Shown: positions 32,945-41,966, counted from the stretch's first letter. The stretch: DNA of 64,000 nt from Pseudomonadota bacterium (GCA_018241225.1 JAFEEG010000026.1:62001-126000), one strand, 5' to 3'. Notes: generated by a model not told the origin, from the sequence alone. Made by a program: numbers and translations.

Positions 32945-34627
32945 TCAGTCCGTCTCTGGGGCTGCACTGCAAGTGAAATTAGACGCCACGTTGGTATCGC
33001 CGCTGCCCTTGTAGACGGCTTGCAGCGGATATGGGCAGATCGGACGTTGCATGTCGATGCCCTGGCTCCGGTCGTTGTTCTTGAAGCGCGTCGTGACGAA
33101 CTCCTTCGGCGCGCTGCCCTTTTCGACCCACTCCATCATCGCCGTTACCACGTCGTGCTCTGCATCGCTCGACACCGCCAATGCGTTCTCCTGCCCAAAA
33201 TTCGACGGCCCGACGCCATCGCCTGCGCAATGCCCTTGGGCCGGCATCATGAACAAGCGGTAGAAGCTCTGGGTCGCTTCGCTGCCGCCGAGCAAGGCCG
33301 TGACCTGGTTGTAGTAGTTGACCGTCGCCGCCGGCATGAACGCGCTGTCGTCCCACGTATGCCACTGGATCAACTTGCCCCCCGCCTTCTGAAACGGTGC
33401 GAGGTTCGGATCCACTGCATCGATCGCTGCGCCCAGCTTGGACACGAGGACCGGAAAGTCGCGATCCAGGTCGAAGTTTGTTCCGTTCCAGGTCCCGTCG
33501 CCAAAGGCGATCTGGTAGAGCGACAGCGCGTAGGTCGACAGGTTGTTCTGGTGGCCGAAATGGACCCAGTCGTGTTCCGAGCCCGGAGTCCAGCCATCGA
33601 AGAATTTCTTGCCGGTGCCGGGATCGACCAGTGCCGTCGTGTTGGTTGCCAGCGTAGAGGCCTGCAACGCCGTGATGCCACCGAGCGTCGATGGGTTCCA
33701 GCGGCAGGCAGTCGGGTTGGTGATGAACCCATCCGTCACGCCGTCGAGCGCGTCGCAGGCAGCGATCGTGGCCGCCTGGGCCGATTGCAGGATCGTCGTA
33801 CCGGACGTGCCTTGGATCGTGCCGTTGCGCAGATTGATGTCCATGACCAACTGTGCTGTCGCCGCTTGCGTCGCGAACTGTGCGGCGCCGCCCGCGATGA
33901 TCCCGTTGAAGTCGCTCGGATACACCTGCGCGCTCTTCATGCCGTCCTGGCCGCCTTTGGAGCAGCCGTTGAAGTATGCGTAGTCCTGCTTGCGTCCGTA
34001 GTAGGCCAGGATCGTGGTCTTGGCCTTGTCGACCAGCTCATGCACGGCGCGATAGCCGTAGTCGTTGACCGCTTCGGGATTGCCGATGCCCCATGACGAC
34101 GAACGGTTCTGCAGCAATGGATCGTTGGTCGCTTGCGGCACCAGCGGGTGACCGGTGTCAGTTGCGCCGGTGGCGAACCCGCGCCGCAGTTGTGGCGCCA
34201 TTTCACTCCAGTACAACGTTCCGCCAGTGCCATGCGTCCCAACCTGTTGATAGCGGCCGTTCCAAGCCTTGGAGGGCAACCAGACCTCGATACCGATGTG
34301 CGATCCGGCAACCGGCGAGGTCTGCGCCACCACCCGGCAGAACTCCGGCAGGTTGTCGAATGCGGTCGTCGATCCCGGCGGTGTAAAGCTGCCCGCGGGA
34401 ATGAGGTCCGCCGACAGGATCGTCGTGTTGGGGATGCTCAGCTTTCGCAGCGACGTGCAGTCGATTGCCGCCGCGAATGGCGCAACAGCCACCGCCGCGG
34501 GCGCCGGCGGCGCGACAGTCAGCGGCGCGGGCGCCTGCGCATTGTCGCTGCCACCGCAGCCCACCACCAGGGCGCCCGTAAAAGCGGTGACCGCCGCACC
34601 GCCAAGAATCCGAGTTTGAAGTCGCAT
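32945..34627 (-). CDS. Tannase/feruloyl esterase family lipoprotein
   Basis: A 560-residue exported esterase. A lipoprotein-like signal (GALVVGCGGSD, Cys near residue 24) and Ala/Pro linker lead to the tannase fold. The nucleophile Ser is in YFNGCSKGGQDGMKSAQVYP (about residue 224). Calcium-site sequence CDALDGVTDGFITNP follows, and the catalytic His is in MPAQGHCAGDGVGP. GCSKGGQ replaces the common GCSTGGR. Family members hydrolyse esters of phenolic acids (tannin, feruloylated sugars, MHET-like compounds); the exact substrate is unknown. ATG 34627 has AGGAGA upstream. It is paralogous to the partial gene at 1-317. Confidence 0.88.
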   Translation of the reverse strand: MRLQTRILGGAAVTAFTGALVVGCGGSDNAQAPAPLTVAPPAPAAVAVAPFAAAIDCTSLRKLSIPNTTILSADLIPAGSFTPPGSTTAFDNLPEFCRVVAQTSPVAGSHIGIEVWLPSKAWNGRYQQVGTHGTGGTLYWSEMAPQLRRGFATGATDTGHPLVPQATNDPLLQNRSSSWGIGNPEAVNDYGYRAVHELVDKAKTTILAYYGRKQDYAYFNGCSKGGQDGMKSAQVYPSDFNGIIAGGAAQFATQAATAQLVMDINLRNGTIQGTSGTTILQSAQAATIAACDALDGVTDGFITNPTACRWNPSTLGGITALQASTLATNTTALVDPGTGKKFFDGWTPGSEHDWVHFGHQNNLSTYALSLYQIAFGDGTWNGTNFDLDRDFPVLVSKLGAAIDAVDPNLAPFQKAGGKLIQWHTWDDSAFMPAATVNYYNQVTALLGGSEATQSFYRLFMMPAQGHCAGDGVGPSNFGQENALAVSSDAEHDVVTAMMEWVEKGSAPKEFVTTRFKNNDRSQGIDMQRPICPYPLQAVYKGSGDTNVASNFTCSAAPETD

Positions 34628-35013
34628 GTTGTCTCCTGCACAAGCCGTCTAATAGTTGGAGTGACACCACCGACGTCGGAATGACGGCACGGCAGCGTTC
34701 GGCGCGAATCCTATTGACGGGCCTGTGAGGAGCACAGATGGCATCTCAGTGGTCGCGATGCGATTCCAGCATCGGAAGCAAATCGAAGTCTCTGAGACCC
34801 GACCGAACCGCTGATCGTGCTTCTGAATCGCCGCATGCGATCTGCCATCTGGACCGGCGGCGCGCCAGATGGCCAATTCGACGGCCAGCGCGCGTTCGCA
34901 CGCGCCGCGTCGCACGACACGGAAATCCGATCGACTCGAAGGCCGTCAATCCCGCTGCGGCGATGGCCTGTGAGTCGGGCATGCTTGTCACAAGATGTTG
35001 ACGAACGGCAAGG

Positions 35014-35127
35014 TGCGACCCCCGCGCCGACTTGAGCAAAGAGGGCCTCAACGTCGCGATCGACAACAGCAAGGTCTAGGAGACCGCGGCTGCGTTGGTG
35101 CAGATCGCGAAGCTACCGCACGGCTGA
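35014..35127 (+). pseudogene. Gene remnant with internal amber stop
   Basis: The frame reads CDPRADLSKEGLNVAIDNSKV, then TAG, then ETAAALVQIAKLPHG and TGA. Changing the TAG to CAG gives a smooth continuous helix-rich segment, so it looks like the C-terminal end of a lost gene with one nonsense mutation. The style recalls C-termini of NitT/TauT-type solute-binding proteins, but that is a weak guess. The frame is closed by TGA just upstream (34999), so the rest is gone or frameshifted. Confidence 0.4.
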
Positions 35128-35345
35128 ACCGGGCATGAAGTTGACACGAGCGCTGTCGGCTTTCCTAGCAACTCGCTTTCCGCCTTGGGACGGCTCCGCA
35201 AGCTACGCAACCGAAGTGGGGCTGCGCAGTGAAAGCGCCTGGTCGCGTAGGCAAATGCCTGCGTTCTTTGCCGCGTCCTGAGACCAAGCTGCAAGCGTCC
35301 GCATAGCGCTGGCGACCCGACGCTCGATCGTGCGAAGCGGTACTT

Positions 35346-35358
35346 CTGCTTTCGCTGC
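35346..35358 (-). repeat. Dispersed intergenic repeat, copy C (reverse)
   Basis: On the reverse strand this reads GCAGCGAAAGCAG, the core of the 17-mer at 11517 and 52319. Confidence 0.4.
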
Positions 35359-35387
35359 AGGACGGCTGACCGCCTAAGCCACTGACC

Positions 35388-35912
35388 TCATTCAATCTGC
35401 CCAATCAGCGGGGGAGCAAATGGGAAGGCGTTCAAATCTCGACTCAAGACGACCACGCCGTCCCCATCTAAGCAAACAAGGCATCCCGGGGTAAATACGA
35501 CATCGCCAAAGCGCACCGGAACCCCGCGCTGGCCGCCTCCGGACTTGCCGCCGCGTCGCGGAGCGTGTCCCAGGGCCAGCACCGCAAGGTCGAGGGCCTG
35601 CAGACGCTCCACGTCGCGCACCGCCCCGTGGATGACGAGGCCCTTCCAGCCCCGATCGATCGCCAGTTGTGCCATGTTTTCGCCGAAGATGGCAACGTTG
35701 GTGGAGCCGCCGCCGTCGACCACCAGGATGCGACCCTCGCCCGGCTGCGAGAGCAACTGCCGGAGGAGCGCCGCATCTTCCAGGCATTGCACGCACTCGA
35801 TGACACCCCAGGCCGCGCGGCGACCCCCATAGGACTGAAGGGGCGCACGGCAGACTTTTGCATCGGCCCCAAATCGGTCGCAGAGGTCCGCCGTCGTAAC
35901 GGGCTCACCCAT
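35388..35912 (-). CDS. RraA family protein (HMG aldolase/oxaloacetate decarboxylase-like)
   Basis: A 174-residue protein of the RraA fold. Family motifs are VTTADLCDRFGADAKVC at the start, VVDGGGSTNVAIFGENMAQL and GWKGLVIHGAVRDVERLQAL (the GxVRD element that binds metal and substrate). Proteobacterial relatives are class II pyruvate aldolases acting on 4-hydroxy-4-methyl-2-oxoglutarate, with oxaloacetate decarboxylase side activity. ATG 35912 is preferred because GAGGAA lies nine bases upstream; ATG 35921 would place it only one base away. It follows the Bug receptor by a few bases in a LysR-hydratase-receptor-RraA operon, fitting breakdown of a branched hydroxy-dicarboxylic or tricarboxylic acid. 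Confidence 0.82.
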   Translation of the reverse strand: MGEPVTTADLCDRFGADAKVCRAPLQSYGGRRAAWGVIECVQCLEDAALLRQLLSQPGEGRILVVDGGGSTNVAIFGENMAQLAIDRGWKGLVIHGAVRDVERLQALDLAVLALGHAPRRGGKSGGGQRGVPVRFGDVVFTPGCLVCLDGDGVVVLSRDLNAFPFAPPLIGQIE

Positions 35913-35925
35913 CGCTGCCATTTCC

Positions 35926-36894
35926 TCAGTCCAGCGTGGCGCCGGATTGCTTCACCAGTTTCTGGTGCTTGGTGAGCTCAGACTGGAAAAAGGCCGGGGC
36001 GAGCTCCGGCCCGGTGTCCATCACGGTCAGACCCTGCGCGGCCAGGACGCCCTGCGCTTCGGGCGCTGCCATGGCACTTTTCACAGCTGCGTAGTCGCTA
36101 TCGACGATTGACTTGGGAAGACCTGCCGGGCCGATCAGCGCGATCCACGCGTCGAAGCTGTACTTGGGAACGCCGGACTCGGCTACGGTGGGCACCTCAG
36201 GCAGCGCGGCCGAGCGAGCCGGCGTGGACACCGCGAGCGCGCGCAGCGTCCCTGCTTTCACCTGTGGCCCCACCTGTGAGATCGAGACAAAACCCAGTTG
36301 CACCTGGCCGCCGATCAGGTCTGTGATGAGCGGGCCGGTGCCGCGATAAGGCACATGTTTCATGTCGATGCCCGTCTCGCTCACGAGCAGTTCACCCGCC
36401 AGGTGCAAGGTGCTGCCGTTGCCGGCCGAGCCATAGTTGAGCTTGCCCGGATTCGCCTTGGCATAGGCGATCAGTTCTTTCACGCTCTTGACCGGGACGG
36501 ACGGATTGACCACCAGCACCAGCGGCACCGTGGCCAGCACCGCAATGGGCGTGATGTCCTTGAGGCTGTCGTAGGGGATCGTCTTGTAGATGCCTGGGTT
36601 GATCACATGGTTTGAGGAGATCATGCCCAGCGTGAGCCCGTCCTTGGGGGCCTTCGTCACCTGCGTGGTGCCCGGGATGCCGCCCGCACCGACGATGTTC
36701 TCCACCACCACCGGATGACCCGTGGCCTTGCTGAAGCCGGGCGCGATGGCACGGGCCACTGCGTCGACCGTGGAGCCGGCCGCCAGAGGCACGATCATGC
36801 GCAGCGGCTTGTCGCTTTGGGCCTGGACGGACGCGACGCATCCGAAGGCGAGAAGGGCGGCCAGCACGGCGCGCCTGGATGGCAAGGGGTTCAT
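35926..36894 (-). CDS. Bug-family (TctC-type) solute-binding protein
   Basis: A 322-residue periplasmic receptor with signal peptide ending VASVQA (about residue 25). Family features are KPLRMIVPLAAGSTVDAVAR, GHPVVVENIVGAGGIPGTTQ, NYGSAGNGSTLHLAGELLVS and HVPYRGTGPLITDLIGGQVQ. Bug proteins bind carboxylates; in the classical tripartite system they work with TctA and TctB, which are absent here. ATG 36894 has AGGAGA upstream. It lies 36 bases after the aconitase-family gene and 13 before the RraA gene, so its ligand is probably the substrate of those enzymes. Confidence 0.9.
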   Translation of the reverse strand: MNPLPSRRAVLAALLAFGCVASVQAQSDKPLRMIVPLAAGSTVDAVARAIAPGFSKATGHPVVVENIVGAGGIPGTTQVTKAPKDGLTLGMISSNHVINPGIYKTIPYDSLKDITPIAVLATVPLVLVVNPSVPVKSVKELIAYAKANPGKLNYGSAGNGSTLHLAGELLVSETGIDMKHVPYRGTGPLITDLIGGQVQLGFVSISQVGPQVKAGTLRALAVSTPARSAALPEVPTVAESGVPKYSFDAWIALIGPAGLPKSIVDSDYAAVKSAMAAPEAQGVLAAQGLTVMDTGPELAPAFFQSELTKHQKLVKQSGATLD

Positions 36895-36930
36895 GGCGGG
36901 ATGTCTCCTGTTGGTTCTGTTAGCAATGAA

Positions 36931-39000
36931 TCAGGCGAGGCGCCGGCACAGGTCCTCGAAGGACATCAGTTCCCCGGCAATCGCGCTGGCGGCCACGGTG
37001 GGCGGGCTGGCGAGCCAGACCTGACCGGGGCCGCCGCGTCCGGGGAAGTTCCGGTTGATGGCGCTTACGGTGACTTGCTCGCGGCTCACCGAACCGCCGG
37101 GTCCGCAGTTGCCGCACGCGCCGCATGAAGGCTGCAGCATGCGGGCGCCCACCTTTTCGAAGGCGTCCATGTAGCCCTGGGCAATGCAATGGTCGCGCAC
37201 GGCCGTCGTGCCGAACTGCAGAAAGAGCTGCACGTGGGGCGCGACCTTCAGGCCCCGGTCGGCTGCCCAGCGAAGCACCTGGTGGTAGTGGTCGAAGTCC
37301 TCGCGCTTGCCTGCGGTGCAAGAGCCGCCGTAGGCGATGTCGACCCGCACGGGCGCCTTGACTTGCGACAGCGGAATTCCGTTGCCCGGGTCGCCCGGAC
37401 GCGCCACCATCGGCGGCACCTCGGTGCAATCGACACGGATGGTGTGGGCGTAGGCGGCGCCTTCGTCGCTGCGCATCCAGGACTCCAGACGGAACTCGAC
37501 GCCGCGCCGCTCCCGCAGGAAGCGCACCGTTTCCTCGTCCGGCGAGACGATGCCGGTGAAGCCGCCCAGCTCAGCCGTCATGTTAGTGAGCGTGGCGCGC
37601 TCGTCGGTGGGCATGACCTGCACGGCGTCTCCGCAGAACTCGAACACTTTGCCAACACCGCCGCCCTCTCGAATGAAGGGCAGCGCAAGCAGGTGCAGCA
37701 CCACGTCTTTGGCTGTCACGCCATTGGGCATGCGGCCGTCCAGCACGACTCGCACCGACTGCGGCACGGTCATGCGCACCGCGCCCGTGACGAAGGCGTT
37801 CGCCATGTCCGTGGTGCCCACGCCGAAGGCCACACAGCCCAGGGCGCCGCTGTGCGGTGTGTGCGAATCGGTGCCAACGACCAGTTGGCCCGGCAGGGCG
37901 TAGTGCTCGGCGACCATCGCGTGCGAGATTCCGGCGCGGTTGGAGCCATCGTCACGCGCGGCTTCTGTCTCGGTCAGGGTGCGGTGCGTGCGCAGGCCGT
38001 AGACCTCCGCGAAATCGCGTTGCGCTTGCACCATGCGCTGCACGTTGGGCACAAGTCCGCCGCGCACATGCGCCGGGCTTTCCTCCACGTAGGAGGTGTG
38101 ATCCTCGAACACGATGATCGACGCCGGGTCGCGCAGTGCCAGCGGGTGGCCGAAGGCGGCGTGCAGCATGTGCGCAGCCATGCCGGTGTAGTACTCGTGG
38201 ATGAAGCGCCAATCGGCCTTCACGAACGCACCTTGCCCGGCGCGGGGATGCGCCGGCGTGAGTTCGGTCGCGAGGGCGTGCCGCGCAACGATCTTCTCGA
38301 ACAATGTGCGCGGGCCCGTGGCAGCGGTATCGCCGGCGGCGCGGATGTCCTGCATGAAGCGTTGACCAAAGCGCAGCAGCCCGCCGCATTCGAGGATTCC
38401 CGCGGCAAGCCTGTCGCGGCCTTGCACGAGCTCAGCCAGTGGAATCGCCTCGCCCGACTGGATGCGCTCGACCAGGCTGAAGTCGGTGGATGTGAAAAGA
38501 CCGATGTTGTCGGCGTTCTGGCGGTAGATGCGCTCGAAGCTTTCGGCGATCACCAGCCGGACGCCGGCCAGCTTTTCCGCCGCCGGGCTGTGCTCGCGCG
38601 AGGAGCCTTTGCCGTAGCGTCGGCCAGCCACCACGACCTCGATGCGCTGCCCGCGGATTGCGTCGGTGCCGATCGGCGTCGCGTCGCTCGACTTGAAACC
38701 GGTATAGGGGAAGCGTCCCAGCTTGTCGTCGTAGTGCGTGAGGATCGGCAGCGGAGTGATTTCGTCCGTGGAGACGTCATCGCGCAGCGGCCTGGCCTGG
38801 GCGAGCCGCACGAGTTCGCCGCCAAGGCTGCGGCTGACTACGTCCGCCGACAGGCTCAGGAAGAGGATGCAGGGCGCAAAGCGAAGCGGCTGCGCGGCGG
38901 CTGGCGAACTGGCTGGCATGGCCGCGATGGTCGCGGGCGCGGGCCTTGGTGAAAAGCGCTCATGCGTCAGACCGGCTCTCGCAAAACGCGAGATCCGCAC
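36931..39000 (-). CDS. Aconitase/isopropylmalate dehydratase family fused enzyme, swivel domain first
   Basis: A 689-residue single-chain hydratase. The N-terminal part (about residues 60-215) is the LeuD-like swivel (DDVSTDEITPLP, GRRYGKGSSREHSPAAEKLA, NADNIGLF). The large Fe-S part follows (FEDHTSYVEES, VVGTDSHTPHSGALGCVAFG, MTAELGGFTGIVSPDE). Cluster cysteines are in YGGSCTAGKRED (about 560) and the CxxC of PSCGACGNC (about 625). Usual aconitases place the swivel last, so this is a permuted domain order. The start is GTG 39000, abutting the LysR stop; a later in-frame ATG (38917) is possible. It likely hydrates or isomerises a hydroxy-di/tricarboxylate imported by the next gene's receptor. 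Confidence 0.85.
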   Translation of the reverse strand: MRISRFARAGLTHERFSPRPAPATIAAMPASSPAAAQPLRFAPCILFLSLSADVVSRSLGGELVRLAQARPLRDDVSTDEITPLPILTHYDDKLGRFPYTGFKSSDATPIGTDAIRGQRIEVVVAGRRYGKGSSREHSPAAEKLAGVRLVIAESFERIYRQNADNIGLFTSTDFSLVERIQSGEAIPLAELVQGRDRLAAGILECGGLLRFGQRFMQDIRAAGDTAATGPRTLFEKIVARHALATELTPAHPRAGQGAFVKADWRFIHEYYTGMAAHMLHAAFGHPLALRDPASIIVFEDHTSYVEESPAHVRGGLVPNVQRMVQAQRDFAEVYGLRTHRTLTETEAARDDGSNRAGISHAMVAEHYALPGQLVVGTDSHTPHSGALGCVAFGVGTTDMANAFVTGAVRMTVPQSVRVVLDGRMPNGVTAKDVVLHLLALPFIREGGGVGKVFEFCGDAVQVMPTDERATLTNMTAELGGFTGIVSPDEETVRFLRERRGVEFRLESWMRSDEGAAYAHTIRVDCTEVPPMVARPGDPGNGIPLSQVKAPVRVDIAYGGSCTAGKREDFDHYHQVLRWAADRGLKVAPHVQLFLQFGTTAVRDHCIAQGYMDAFEKVGARMLQPSCGACGNCGPGGSVSREQVTVSAINRNFPGRGGPGQVWLASPPTVAASAIAGELMSFEDLCRRLA

Positions 39001-39915
39001 TTACCCTTGAAGCAACTCGATCATCGCGTCGACCGCGCGTGGCCGGGGCGACTTGCGCAGCGCGTACAGCTTCAGCTCGCGCATCGCCCACGGCTCGTCG
39101 AGCGCAAGGCGTGCGAAGCGCGGATTGCCGGCGTAGGCGGCTGCCGCGCTGCGGGGAATGATCGCGATGCCCAGGCCTGCCTCGATCATGCGGCAGACCG
39201 CGTCGAAGCTGCTCACCGACACCGTGGGTGCAAAGGGGCGCCGCAGCGCCGCGGCGCGCTCGTGCAGCGAACGGTCGAGCGCCCCGCCCTGATGGACGCC
39301 GATAAGCGAATGTTCCAACGCTTGCGCGAAACTCAGTGCCTTGCGCTTGCCCAACGGGTGGTCGGCGGGGACGACCACTTGCAGCGGGTCGCTGGCGAAG
39401 GGCCAGGCGTCCAGTCCGGCAGGCACCGGCATGTCGACGCCGACGCCCACGTCGGCCAGGTCGTCCAGACAGGCGCGGATGACGTCGCGCGTGTCGTTCT
39501 CCTGCAGCGACACCTCGACGCCTGGGTACTGCTGCATGAAAGCACGCAGTCGCTCCGGCAGGAAGCCGATCACGGCCGACACGTTGGCGTAGAGCCGCAC
39601 GGTGCCGCGGATTTCGCCGCCGAGTATCTGCACATCTCGCATCAAGGACTGCAACTCGTCGTCGAATCGCTCCCCGCGTTCGAGCACCAGATGGCCCGCT
39701 TCGGTCAGGGCAATGCCGCGCGGAGAGCGGATCAGGAGCGGCGTGCCGAAGGCGTGTTCCAGGTCCGCAAGGCGGCGGCTGAGCGCGGAGGCCGCAATAT
39801 GCTCCTGCTGCGCGGCGCGCACGATCGACCCGGCTCTGGCGGCGGAGACGAACAGGCGGACGCTGTAGGGATCGATGCGGCGGGTCAAGACAGTGTCCGA
39901 GAAGCCCGAATGCAT
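39001..39915 (-). CDS. LysR family transcriptional regulator
   Basis: A 304-residue LTTR. The N-terminal HTH reads RRIDPYSVRLFVSAARAGSI, with HIAASALSRRLADLEHAFG and GTPLLIRSPRGIALTEAG. The effector domain has SAVIGFLPERLRAFMQQYPG and GLGIAIIPRSAAAAY. ATG 39915 was selected because the LysR homology begins soon after; the longer frame upstream is atypical. Unusually it is in the same direction as its presumed targets and its TAA directly abuts the hydratase start, so regulator and enzymes form one operon. It probably senses the imported acid. Confidence 0.85.
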   Translation of the reverse strand: MHSGFSDTVLTRRIDPYSVRLFVSAARAGSIVRAAQQEHIAASALSRRLADLEHAFGTPLLIRSPRGIALTEAGHLVLERGERFDDELQSLMRDVQILGGEIRGTVRLYANVSAVIGFLPERLRAFMQQYPGVEVSLQENDTRDVIRACLDDLADVGVGVDMPVPAGLDAWPFASDPLQVVVPADHPLGKRKALSFAQALEHSLIGVHQGGALDRSLHERAAALRRPFAPTVSVSSFDAVCRMIEAGLGIAIIPRSAAAAYAGNPRFARLALDEPWAMRELKLYALRKSPRPRAVDAMIELLQG

Positions 39916-40235
39916 TTCATTGCTGCAGTTTCGGCACGGTCTCCCAGGGGTTCTAGCCAGCTTCGCCCGCCATGCGGGTGCTGGATTGCCTGGCGAGTAT
40001 CGCACCGCTTCTGGCATTGATGTGCGCGCAGCCGTCCGCATTGAGACGGTTCGCGGACACTGGACGGCAGGATCGCCAACGACTGCATTCGCTGCTCAAC
40101 GACCGCCCACGCAACCGGATCATTGGACCCTGTCGGGCGCGGAGCCGGACCGCTCAGAATCCCTGGTTCGCCGTCGCCATCACGCCGCCGTAGGGTGCCG
40201 TACGTACAAGGTGCGGGTGCGGCGACAATGCCCTC
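39916..40235. promoter_or_regulatory. Divergent spacer LysR / XRE
   Basis: A 320-base spacer with no supported gene, holding promoters for the leftward LysR operon and the rightward XRE gene. A GTACGTAC palindrome (40199-40206) lies 30 bases before the XRE ATG and could be its autoregulatory site. Confidence 0.45.
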
Positions 40236-40493
40236 ATGACCAAAGGCAAGCGCATTTCGGCAGACATCGATGGTGACGCCCTGCACTCGATCCGGGAATT
40301 GGGGGCGGCGGCGAGGCTGGCCCGGACGACGGCCGGGGAAGGCCAGGCCGCAGCGGCTGCGCGACTGGGTGTGCATATCCAAACCATCGGGCGCATCGAA
40401 GCAGGAGAGCCCGGCGTTGCTGTCGGACACGTGCTGGGACTGCTCGCGCTCTACGGCATCGGTGTCAGGCTGCAGCAGCCGGAGAGCCACTGA
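40236..40493 (+). CDS. Small XRE-family helix-turn-helix regulator
   Basis: An 85-residue DNA-binding protein. The HTH runs through about residues 20-65 (LGAAARLARTTAGEGQAAAA, RLGVHIQTIGRIEAGEPGVA), followed by VLGLLALYGIGVRL. This layout resembles HipB-type antitoxins, but no HipA gene follows. Instead the M16 peptidase gene starts three bases after its stop. The pair may be a regulator with a co-transcribed target. ATG 40236 has no strong ribosome site. Confidence 0.78.
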   Translation: MTKGKRISADIDGDALHSIRELGAAARLARTTAGEGQAAAAARLGVHIQTIGRIEAGEPGVAVGHVLGLLALYGIGVRLQQPESH

Positions 40494-40496
40494 GCC

Positions 40497-41819
40497 ATGG
40501 ACTTACTGTCGACAGAGGCCCCCGCCGTCGCCCTTCGCACGCTTGCGAACGGGGTGCGGCTGCTCGCCGTACCCATGCCCTACGTGCGCAGCGTCAGTGT
40601 GGGCGTGTTCATTCGCGTCGGCTCCCGCGATGAAACCCCGGCCACGAACGGTATCGGCCATGTCCTTGAGCACATGGCGTTCAAAGGGACCGCCACCCGT
40701 TCCGTGCAGGCCATCAACCTGGAGGCAGAGCGGCTGGGCGCGGACGTCAACGCATTCACCAGCAAGGACACCACCGGCTACTTCATGACCGGCCTGGGTC
40801 GGCATGCGGAGCATCTGCTGCAGATGACGGCCGACATCGTGCTGAACAGCACGTTCCCTGAAGACGAACTTCAGCGAGAGCTGGAGGTCATCCGCCATGA
40901 AGCCATCGAATACGAGGAGGACCCGGAGGACACTTCCAGCGAGCTGCTTGACCACGCCATCTGGGGCGATGACCCGATGGGCATGCCGGTGATCGGCACT
41001 GTCCGGAACATTGAAGGCTTCACCCGGCAGGATCTGGTGCGGCACGTCCAGTCCCACCACGTCGCAGAGAACACCGTCGTCGCGGCGGCCGGGAATTTCG
41101 ATGTCGAAGCCTGGCTGGCGCTCGCAGGGCAACTCTTTTCCATCATGCCCTCGACCCAGGTGTCTGGACTGCAGCCGCCAAAGCCCGGGAAGTACATGGG
41201 CATGGCCGTGGCCCGGCGCTTTTCGCAGGTGTCTCAGGTCTTCCTGAACATCGCCTATCCGTTGTCGCCCGTGCAGGACGAAGAAATCCCCCAGCAGCGT
41301 TGGCGCCTTGCGGCGTCGCTGGCTGTCAACCTGTTTGGAGGCGGGATGTCGGCGCCCCTGGTCGACAGGGTCCGCGAGCAACTCGGCTTGGCATACACGA
41401 CGCATTCCACGATGGACACCGGGGACGTCTGGGCCAACTTCGTCATTCATGCGGTCACCACCCCGGACAAGCTCGACGAGCTTGTGTCGTCGACCGCCGG
41501 TTTGCTGCGCGAGCACGCGACGAAGATCGATCCGGTGCACCTGGAGCGGGCGAAGAACCAATTGATCGTGTCGCGCGTGCGCGCCGGAGAACGGACCTAC
41601 GCGGCGATGGAGCAGGCCGTCGAGGAGCTCTTCGCCAGCGCAACCGTGACGCCAATCGCCGATGCGATCGCGATGATCGAGGACATCCGCGCAGCAGAGG
41701 TGCAGGCAGTCTTCGAGCGAATGCTGGCCAACCCTCCAGCGGTGGCGATTGCCGGCAAAGGCGCCGGCGTACGAACGGCGCGGCAGTTGGCAGCGCGCCT
41801 GGTCGCCGGCGTTCGCTAG
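40497..41819 (+). CDS. M16 family zinc metallopeptidase
   Basis: A 440-residue inverzincin. The inverted zinc motif HxxEH is in IGHVLEHMAFKGT (about residues 55-59), and the third ligand Glu is in LEVIRHEAIEYEEDPEDTSS (about 130-137). The C-terminal half has the second M16 domain with the usual RVREQLGLAYTTHS. It has no signal peptide, so it is probably cytoplasmic, like mitochondrial-processing-peptidase-type PqqL/YmxG relatives. It sits directly after an XRE regulator, with no peptide-modification gene nearby. Confidence 0.9.
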   Translation: MDLLSTEAPAVALRTLANGVRLLAVPMPYVRSVSVGVFIRVGSRDETPATNGIGHVLEHMAFKGTATRSVQAINLEAERLGADVNAFTSKDTTGYFMTGLGRHAEHLLQMTADIVLNSTFPEDELQRELEVIRHEAIEYEEDPEDTSSELLDHAIWGDDPMGMPVIGTVRNIEGFTRQDLVRHVQSHHVAENTVVAAAGNFDVEAWLALAGQLFSIMPSTQVSGLQPPKPGKYMGMAVARRFSQVSQVFLNIAYPLSPVQDEEIPQQRWRLAASLAVNLFGGGMSAPLVDRVREQLGLAYTTHSTMDTGDVWANFVIHAVTTPDKLDELVSSTAGLLREHATKIDPVHLERAKNQLIVSRVRAGERTYAAMEQAVEELFASATVTPIADAIAMIEDIRAAEVQAVFERMLANPPAVAIAGKGAGVRTARQLAARLVAGVR

Positions 41820-41966
41820 AGGATCGGACCCTGCCAAGCTGCGGGCGCGTTGCCACTTCTGTGTTAGCGGCAACAAGTTGACTTCGGGCCTTTTGGTGAG
41901 TCTCCTGGAAGCTGTCGCGACCCTTGGGCAGGGCACTGGTAGAGTGGCCGCTTTTGCGAGACCAAC

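Larger units (their letters stand above)
34628..35387. other. Decayed spacer with coding remnant
   Basis: About 760 bases without an intact gene. The most convincing remnant is the forward stretch 35014-35127, listed separately. The strand between 34740 and 35000 shows several overlapping short frames on both strands but no recognisable domain. A copy of the dispersed repeat lies at 35346-35358. Confidence 0.45.

Noticed and set aside
37189-38952. 587-codon forward frame inside the aconitase-family gene
   Set aside because: Antisense shadow; His/Arg/Val-rich composition without any domain.
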